This document shows, in pieces, positions 9,284-12,968 of a DNA stretch of 12,968 bases. The notes under the pieces are model-generated. The model was given only the letters and a program-made list of their open reading frames with translations, did not search any database and was not told where the DNA came from. Source of the DNA: an uncultured Eggerthellaceae bacterium (lineage in GTDB: Bacteria; Actinomycetota; Coriobacteriia; Coriobacteriales; Eggerthellaceae); the NCBI GenBank assembly GCA_934630905.1, contig CAKTXN010000050.1, positions 1-12,968 on the forward strand, read 5' to 3'. The position numbers and the translations under genes were made by a program. Each line of letters opens with the position of its first letter. The first letter of the stretch is position 1.

Positions 9284-9305
9284 GCGTGCAAACCCCGATG
9301 CACGC
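9284..9305. promoter_or_regulatory. 7-bp perfect inverted repeat in the leader of the giant gene
   Basis: GCGTGCA (9284-9290) and TGCACGC (9299-9305) are perfect inverted copies around an 8-nt loop, starting 28 nt upstream of the ATG at 9256. No T-run follows on either strand, so it is not a typical intrinsic terminator. It could be an mRNA leader hairpin or a protein site. The rest of the 120-bp gap holds a tandem 8-bp repeat TATCAACC at 9356-9371 (plus-strand sense) just after the upstream gene's stop, and no convincing promoter. Confidence 0.4.
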
Positions 9306-9376
9306 TTACCCGCTTTTAGATCTTCCTCTTACTGCCTGTGCTCTGCACTGCTGCTTATCAACCTATCAACCGATCG

Positions 9377-9811
9377 CTAGACACACGATCCGGCCAATTC
9401 ACCAGCAGCTTTGCTTTCGGCGGCATCGTTCGACAAAATATCGACCGTTGCCAAAAGCAGCTCCAAAAAACTGCGGAACTTCATCTCAACACCACGTTCC
9501 ACCCAGGTCATCTTGCCCTGCCAGCTGCAATGCTGGCGAAACATAATGTCCAAGCGAAACGTTGCCAAGCGGCCCGCATGCGAACCCCCAGCAAAACTTG
9601 TCTGTCGGTAATCAGACGAATCCGCCTTGTCCATGCAGTCCAAAACATCTTCTATCGTCAGCGCAAACGTAGCGGCGTTATCGAAGAAAACGCCCTCTGG
9701 CAAGCTGCGATGATAGATTGTTCCCTGTATTTGCGGCGTTGTTTCATCTACGGACACAACGAACTCGTTTGAGTTCACTGGCGCGAAAAGATCATTTTTC
9801 ACGTATTTCAT
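9377..9811 (-). CDS. Conserved-looking 144-aa protein of unknown function (FRQxxSWQG family)
   Basis: ATG at 9811 is preceded by GGGAGG with a 5-nt spacer; the frame ends with TAG at 9377-9379. The product lacks a signal peptide or membrane segment and should be cytoplasmic. Two blocks stand out: an N-terminal half with GTIYHRSLPEGVFF (30-43) and an Asp/Glu-containing helix, and a core FRQHCSWQG (91-99) followed by W103, E105 and FRSFLELLL (112-120). I recall small proteins in Coriobacteriia and Clostridia with the same I.FRQ..SWQG...W......FRS.LEL layout, annotated only as hypothetical. It sits 120 bp upstream of the giant surface gene on the same strand, with no terminator between, so co-transcription is likely. 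Function is unknown; a regulatory or accessory role for the surface protein is a guess. A same-length plus-strand frame overlaps it but has no family-like features. Confidence 0.85.
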   Translation of the reverse strand: MKYVKNDLFAPVNSNEFVVSVDETTPQIQGTIYHRSLPEGVFFDNAATFALTIEDVLDCMDKADSSDYRQTSFAGGSHAGRLATFRLDIMFRQHCSWQGKMTWVERGVEMKFRSFLELLLATVDILSNDAAESKAAGELAGSCV

Positions 9812-9885
9812 TTTCGCCTCCCGCGAAGAAACAAATCAGCCCAGAACAAACAGGAACGTTTTTGGCACTAGACATGCATAGTTAC

Positions 9886-9919
9886 AGTATCCAGAAAGCG
9901 TTCCGTTTCTGTTCCGTTT
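9886..9919 (-). promoter_or_regulatory. Candidate SARP-type promoter: 11-bp-period direct repeats plus -10
   Basis: On the minus strand AAACGGAAC occurs twice, at 9919-9911 and 9908-9900, giving an exact 9-bp direct repeat with an 11-bp period (one helical turn). Eight bases (9899-9892) after the second copy comes GATACT (9891-9886), a 4/6 match to the -10 consensus. No -35 hexamer is present at the right distance; the repeats occupy that place. This matches the published architecture of SARP-activated promoters (direct heptamers at 11-bp spacing, about 8 bp upstream of the -10). Upstream at 9938-9952 is an A-tract/T-tract stretch that may bend DNA or act as an UP element. Transcription would start about 9879 and read into the 144-aa gene at 9811. 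Confidence 0.55.
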
Positions 9920-10099
9920 TCGATGATTTCGCGGAGGTTTTTTAAATTTTTTGTAAGCGGACGCTCACCTTGCATGAGCGGCGGCGCAGAAGGCTTCACA
10001 GCGCAATGCCGCGAAGGAGCCGCTCAGTTAGGGCACTCGCGCAAAGCGGTAACACCCATGCACTCGCCATTATGCAGGGTCAGAGCCTTGTTTTCTGCG
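9920..10099. other. Intergenic region downstream of the SARP-like gene
   Basis: Together with 9812-9919 this forms a 288-bp gap between the regulator's stop codon and the next start. It contains the TTTTTTAAATTTTTT tract (9938-9952) and an imperfect hairpin (CGCTCA/TGAGCG in minus-strand sense, about 9963-9981) that is followed on the minus strand by As rather than Ts. I therefore do not call a terminator. Short frames here have no ribosome-binding site and no recognisable product. Confidence 0.5.
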
Positions 10100-11350
10100 C
10101 TAGCACGAAGCTACAGGATCCGTTAAAGCATACCATTCAGCGGAAACGCGTGCATCTGAACGAGGAAATCGGTCGCGAAAGGCAGACTTCAGGCGGTGCA
10201 GAATTGCCTCGGCGTTTTCCTCACCTGCCTCGGGAAGCAGCACTAAAAACTGCTTGGCATTCAACCGCGAATACACGTCCCCACTGCGCAAATGCTGCGA
10301 AAGAATGGCCTCCACGCGACGGGCGTCAAGCGCGACATTCTTCGAATTGTCGTAAGAGATGGCAACCACCACGGCGTTACGCTTCGCACGGCTGGCATTG
10401 CGGGCTTCGCGACGCACAAGCGACAAGAACGAATTCCAGTCGCAACGCATTCCCTTGCCGTCAAATGCCTCTTCGTTCAAGATACAACGCACCGAATCGA
10501 TGGGCATCACTTCGCCGCTGATTGCCTGACGTGCCTCTTCGTAGGCAAGCTGCAGTTCCGAAGAAGGAACAACGCCCAGCTTGTCGTTGAACAGCTTGCT
10601 CACGTTTTCGAACACCGCAACGGCTTTTTCGGGACAACCCGATGCCGTGAGCGCACGGATGTAGCGGATGTTCAGCTCTTCCGATTCCGGCGCAAAACGC
10701 AGCGCACGCTCGCAAACAGCAGCAATTTCGGACATGTTTTCCTCGCCGCTCAGCAAGCGCGTAAGAGTCAGGCACTCGTTGATATACGCCGAGCGACCAT
10801 ATGCGTTAATGGGAGCAACCCAGCTTTCGCCTTCGAAGCCAGGAAGAAAATCGCCGCGATAGATATCAACGGCGCGTTTATGCAGGTCAATACGCTCTTC
10901 GGCACTCTGAGCAAGATCGGCCTTGGCAATAAAATCTTGGAAGATGTCCAGGTCAACCAACGTCGTATACTGCGGATTCCATCGGTATGCACCCGGGCGC
11001 GCCACAATCAAGTCGCGCGCATGCGGCAGCCCCAAGTTCGCCAGCGCATCACGCGCACGGCTCACGTTGTGCTGAAGCGTTTTCAGCGGATCCTCGCGTT
11101 TTTGGGTTTCATCCCACAGCACCTCGAAAAGCTCGTTAACGGGAACATCACGATCGCGATGAATTACCAGATAAGCCACTAACATCCAAATACGACGGCC
11201 GCGACCAGCTATATTAATGGATTCGTTTTCAGGGACACCCTCTTCAGGATTTTGCGTGCTCAGAGAAAATGCACCCAAAGTGCGCACAAAAATGGAACCT
11301 TGAGCGGGATTGTTGTCCTGGCGCGTTTTTCCAGTCGTCATCTTTGCCAT
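10100..11350 (-). CDS. SARP/BTAD-family transcriptional regulator with degenerate GGDEF-like C-terminus
   Basis: 416 codons; ATG at 11350 is preceded by AGGGGAG with a 7-nt spacer, and the stop TAG is at 10100-10102. Residues about 19-125 form an OmpR/SARP winged helix: FVRTLGAFSLS strand start, RRIWMLVAYLVIHRDRDVP, NELFEVLWD, the recognition-helix region LKTLQHNVSRARDAL (89-103) and the wing with YRWNP. Residues about 132-275 are the BTAD all-helical domain, with VDLDIFQDF, YRGDFLPGFEGESWV and a tetratricopeptide-like run. Residues about 300-416 are not standard for a SARP: LRSGDVYSRLNAKQFLVLLPEAGEENA (split here as LRSGDVYSRL at 354-363 and QFLVLLPEAG) aligns by eye with the central part of GGDEF domains, with LNAKQF in place of the GGDEF signature. 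It has no receiver domain and no ATPase domain. SARPs are DNA-binding activators; the likely target is the direct-repeat promoter downstream at 9886-9919, and autoregulation is possible. Confidence 0.93.
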   Translation of the reverse strand: MAKMTTGKTRQDNNPAQGSIFVRTLGAFSLSTQNPEEGVPENESINIAGRGRRIWMLVAYLVIHRDRDVPVNELFEVLWDETQKREDPLKTLQHNVSRARDALANLGLPHARDLIVARPGAYRWNPQYTTLVDLDIFQDFIAKADLAQSAEERIDLHKRAVDIYRGDFLPGFEGESWVAPINAYGRSAYINECLTLTRLLSGEENMSEIAAVCERALRFAPESEELNIRYIRALTASGCPEKAVAVFENVSKLFNDKLGVVPSSELQLAYEEARQAISGEVMPIDSVRCILNEEAFDGKGMRCDWNSFLSLVRREARNASRAKRNAVVVAISYDNSKNVALDARRVEAILSQHLRSGDVYSRLNAKQFLVLLPEAGEENAEAILHRLKSAFRDRFPRSDARVSAEWYALTDPVASC

Positions 11351-11424
11351 GATTCATCTCCCCTCTTGATTCCATGCGCTCCGTTGACTGTTCCCTATGA
11401 TATATGCAAGCGTCTACTATTTAG

Positions 11425-11450
11425 TGATAGATATCATATTATTTATAGCA
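11425..11450 (-). promoter_or_regulatory. Candidate promoter and operator of the SARP-like gene
   Basis: On the minus strand TGCTATAAA (11450-11442) is an extended -10 element (TGnTATAAA). No good -35 is seen 17 bp upstream, as is common for extended -10 promoters. The predicted start at about 11435 falls within an imperfect dyad TGATA-GA-TATCA (11425-11436 plus-strand sense), which could be an operator. The 5' leader would be about 85 nt. Confidence 0.4.
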
Positions 11451-11514
11451 TTCATTTTAACCTAGAATTGCCTCACAGACACTGTTTATCACATTTTTAA
11501 TTGACGGTTGCAGC

Positions 11515-11540
11515 AAAAATGGGACATATGTCCCATTTTT
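11515..11540. repeat. 26-bp perfect palindrome, bidirectional terminator-like
   Basis: AAAAATGGGACAT (11515-11527) is followed directly by its exact reverse complement (11528-11540). In RNA either strand gives a GGGACAT/ATGTCCC stem followed by ATTTTT, which is the form of a bidirectional intrinsic terminator. No convincing gene ends next to it on either strand: the nearest genes start at 11350 (minus) and 12442 (plus), so it looks like an orphan. It may insulate the regulator promoter from minus-strand read-through, or be a dispersed genomic repeat or a protein-binding site. Confidence 0.75.
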
Positions 11541-11542
11541 CA

Positions 11543-11560
11543 GGGGTCAAAGTAGACCCT
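11543..11560. repeat. Second short hairpin next to the 26-bp palindrome
   Basis: GGGTC (11544-11548) pairs with GACCC (11555-11559) across a 6-nt loop AAAGTA, extended by a possible G-T pair, and a short T-run follows on the plus strand. It begins only 3 nt after the palindrome at 11515-11540, so the two make a paired structured element. Confidence 0.5.
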
Positions 11561-12174
11561 TTGGAACACAAGTTGGCACGTGCTTTTTCAGGCATTGTAA
11601 CACGATAAGCTGCAGAAACGCTGAAATCCGTAACAGCAATAGAGCGGGAATAGGGTATGAGGCTTGGGGTAAGGTGTTCGTTTCGCGGGATAAGTATTCG
11701 TTACGCAAGGTAAATCTTCTTTCTTGATTCAAGTTGTCGAAAAATCGGAGCCAATGCGCAAATTATTCCTGTTCGGGGTAGGTAGGCAAACCAACACCAA
11801 GAGAGCCATCCTGCATTGCTTCCTGTGACCTGGGGAAACGCGATGCAAAACGCTGCGTATCCAAGTAAAACGAACGAAACCGCGATGATTCCGCTCATGC
11901 ATATGCCCCGAACAGGAATATTTTGCACATTCGCGGCAAAAAAACGACAAGATGGACAAGAAGTAAAGGAGGGGAGCGCAAATAGAGGGGCGTCCGTTGG
12001 AACATTGATCAGCTGACGTCGGGAGAAACAAAGAAATGAGCGGATGAAGGAGCGCGAATAGAGGGCAGAACGGGACGAGAAAGAAGGCGGCCGCACCGAA
12101 GCACAAAGCAGCAGGGCGATGCGCGCATGTCAAAACTGCATACAGCCTCAAGCGTGCGTCAACTAACGCACCAC
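11561..12174. other. Long intergenic stretch without a convincing gene
   Basis: Apart from the doubtful 65-aa frame, this stretch shows no gene I can support. The plus strand is strongly purine-rich from about 11935 to 12115. A 17-bp sequence GGAGCGCAAATAGAGGG (11973-11989) recurs with one change at 12049-12065; the 76-bp offset is not a multiple of three, which argues against coding. Overlapping minus frames at 11701-12096 and 11729-12187 come from this purine bias and lack recognisable domains and good start sites. Confidence 0.6.
11701..11898 (-). CDS. Possible 65-aa two-helix membrane peptide (doubtful)
   Basis: From ATG 11898 to TAA 11701-11703 the frame encodes a hydrophobic peptide with a first membrane-like helix IIAVSFVLLGYAAFCIAF (4-21), a second hydrophobic stretch AGWLSWCWFAYL and GIICALAPIF, and a positively charged tail RQLESRKK. 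That is an ordered small-membrane-protein layout. Against it: no proper ribosome-binding site (only GGGG about 9 nt upstream), no known family, and the same frame extends upstream as far as 12096 through sequence that looks non-coding. It could be a remnant of a membrane gene. I list it only as a candidate. Confidence 0.2.
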   Translation of the reverse strand: MSGIIAVSFVLLGYAAFCIAFPQVTGSNAGWLSWCWFAYLPRTGIICALAPIFRQLESRKKIYLA

Positions 12175-12214
12175 CGCATTGTTTCACGGGAAACTTTTCA
12201 CGGGAAACAATGCG
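12175..12214. promoter_or_regulatory. 40-bp element with two tandem parS-like sites inside an 11-bp inverted repeat
   Basis: The 13-mer TTTCACGGGAAAC occurs at 12182-12194 and 12196-12208 (period 14). The outer parts CGCATTGTTTC (12175-12185) and GAAACAATGCG (12204-12214) are perfect inverted copies. The first site read as 16 bases, TGTTTCACGGGAAACT, matches the general ParB site TGTTTCACGTGAAACA at 14 of 16 positions; the second (CTTTTCACGGGAAACA) matches at 13 of 16. Both share CACGGG instead of the central CACGTG. It may be a degenerate or variant parS pair, or an operator for another dyad-binding protein. It lies about 230 bp upstream of the lipoprotein gene. Confidence 0.5.
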
Positions 12215-12239
12215 TTATCTATGACAGATCGTCGTTTTA

Positions 12240-12270
12240 TTGTCCCGCCCACCAGGGAATACGATAGAAT
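12240..12270 (+). promoter_or_regulatory. Candidate promoter for the lipoprotein gene
   Basis: TTGTCC (12240-12245) and TAGAAT (12265-12270, 5/6 match to the -10 consensus) are separated by 19 bp, which is longer than ideal. It is the best plus-strand candidate between the parS-like element and the TTG start at 12442. The leader would be about 165 nt, and it contains a weak hairpin at 12333-12356 (TGCCC/GGGCA arms). Confidence 0.3.
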
Positions 12271-12441
12271 AGGCTCTGTGTGTTCATACGCATATAAATG
12301 CGATTCGTGCTCTCGTATGGAAGCTTGAACCGTGCCCGTGTGCGCACGCAGGGGCAATTACCTTTGTCTCCGCGCGCGCCAACAAAACCGATAACAATTA
12401 CGCACCTGCGCACCCGCTGAAAACCAGCAGAAAGGCAGCTC

Positions 12442-12968
12442 TTGCACCGCTTTCGTCATATTGCAGCATTGACCTTCGCGCTGCTGCTTCTTTCCGCTTG
12501 CCTGTGCTCTTGTGGTAACGCGAAAGCAGCAGTCGCGGGAAAAGACGGTGGCAGCTACGATATCCCCGACACACGCACAACCGTATTTGACCAGGCAGCA
12601 GCCACCAGTGCGCGCGGATGCGCAATTGACACAAGCAATGCCGCTGCCGGATACATTTGCGCGCAGGCAACCAGCGCAAGCTCCCTGAAATTCCAAGTAC
12701 TTTGCAATGGCAACAGCTACAACTACGACATGCCCAACGATGGAACGACCGAAGCCTTCCCCTTGAATATGGGAGACGGCACGTACACGCTGCGCGTCAT
12801 GCAGAAAATCGAAGGCAACAACTACGTTCAGCTGTTCTCGACACAGGTTGACGTGCAACTGGACTCTGAATTCGAGCCGTTTCTGACCCCAAGCATCTAC
12901 TGCGATTTCAGCTCGGAAAGCGATTGCGTGAAAAAAGCACGTGAGCTGGCGGCGAACGCAAAAGACCA
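12442..12968 (+). CDS. Lipoprotein, probably the N-terminal part of a transglutaminase-like protein; 3' end outside window
   Basis: No ATG or GTG exists between the in-frame stop at 12418-12420 and the signal sequence. TTG at 12442 is chosen because AAAGG lies 6 nt upstream and the product then starts MHRFRHIAALTF, a normal basic n-region. Residues 10-17 are the hydrophobic core and L17-S18-A19-C20 is a lipobox, so the protein should be lipid-anchored on the outer face of the membrane; C22 and C24 follow closely. Residues about 35-135 look like a beta-sandwich carbohydrate-binding or Ig-like domain (YDIPD, FQVLCNGNSYNYDMPNDG, DGTYTLRVMQKIEGNNYVQL). The visible end (FLTPSIYCDFSSESDCVKKARELA) resembles the lead-in to transglutaminase-like domains in surface proteins of Coriobacteriia and Firmicutes, where the catalytic Cys-His-Asp part follows; that part is outside the window. 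The CDS and lipoprotein calls are firm; the transglutaminase call is from memory of similar proteins. Confidence 0.8.
   Translation, partial: MHRFRHIAALTFALLLLSACLCSCGNAKAAVAGKDGGSYDIPDTRTTVFDQAAATSARGCAIDTSNAAAGYICAQATSASSLKFQVLCNGNSYNYDMPNDGTTEAFPLNMGDGTYTLRVMQKIEGNNYVQLFSTQVDVQLDSEFEPFLTPSIYCDFSSESDCVKKARELAANAKD

Noticed and set aside
9338..9772. 144-codon plus-strand frame overlapping the small minus-strand gene
   Set aside because: Equal length is coincidence. The minus frame has GGGAGG at proper spacing and a conserved-looking core; the plus frame has neither.
9963..9981. Imperfect hairpin after the regulator gene as a terminator
   Set aside because: On the transcribed (minus) strand the hairpin is followed by As rather than Ts, and the outer stem has mismatches.
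10292..11182. 296-codon plus-strand frame inside the regulator gene
   Set aside because: Antisense of a clearly recognisable SARP-like protein; no start signals or domain.
11729..12187. 152-codon minus-strand frame with Cys and Phe-rich sequence
   Set aside because: Comes from the purine-rich plus strand; no ribosome-binding site and no family likeness, and it overlaps another equally weak frame.
12358..12858. 166-codon minus-strand frame
   Set aside because: Antisense of the TTG-started lipoprotein gene, which has a lipobox and a coherent domain order.
1..12968. tRNA, rRNA, insertion sequence or transposase
   Set aside because: Reading both strands I found no cloverleaf with a T-loop signature, no rRNA sequence, no transposase motif and no terminal inverted repeats with target duplications.

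Overview
The window reads as accessory DNA from a gut-type Gram-positive, most likely an actinobacterium of class Coriobacteriia (Eggerthellaceae/Atopobiaceae-like). The grounds are a SARP/BTAD-type regulator, a giant secreted protein built from InlB-type and 'YDG..HTV.GY' beta repeats, the start of a lipoprotein resembling Coriobacteriia transglutaminase-like proteins, and moderate-to-high GC. The assignment rests on protein style; no rRNA or other marker gene is present.

Layout. (1) Positions 9256 to 1, minus strand: one uninterrupted reading frame of at least 3,085 codons, running off the left edge. It encodes a Sec-exported surface protein. From the N-terminus it has a signal peptide, a short N-domain, an acidic Ala/Thr/Pro/Glu linker, a globular domain ending in an EHFSTYA motif, a long series of InlB/MucBP-like repeats with a Cys/His-rich insertion, and finally twelve tandem ~90-residue repeats, the last one cut by the window edge. 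The C-terminus and any sortase signal lie outside. Very long open frames on the plus strand in this region are antisense shadows. (2) 9811-9377, minus: a 144-codon soluble protein of unknown function with a conserved-looking FRQxxSWQG core. (3) 9812-10099: intergenic, with a promoter candidate preceded by two 9-bp direct repeats spaced 11 bp apart, which is the layout SARP regulators bind. (4) 11350-10100, minus: a SARP-like regulator with a winged helix, a BTAD domain and a C-terminal segment resembling a degenerate GGDEF domain. (5) 11351-12441: about 1.1 kb without a convincing gene but with several structured elements: a 26-bp perfect palindrome, a second hairpin, and a 40-bp element holding two tandem parS-like sites. 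(6) 12442 to the right edge, plus: the 5' part of a lipoprotein gene with a TTG start.

Working model (inference): the SARP-like protein activates a promoter at about 9886-9919, producing a transcript that carries the small conserved ORF and the giant surface protein. The 120-bp gap between those two genes shows no good promoter and no terminator. The lipoprotein is divergent from this set and far from it, and is probably a separate unit.
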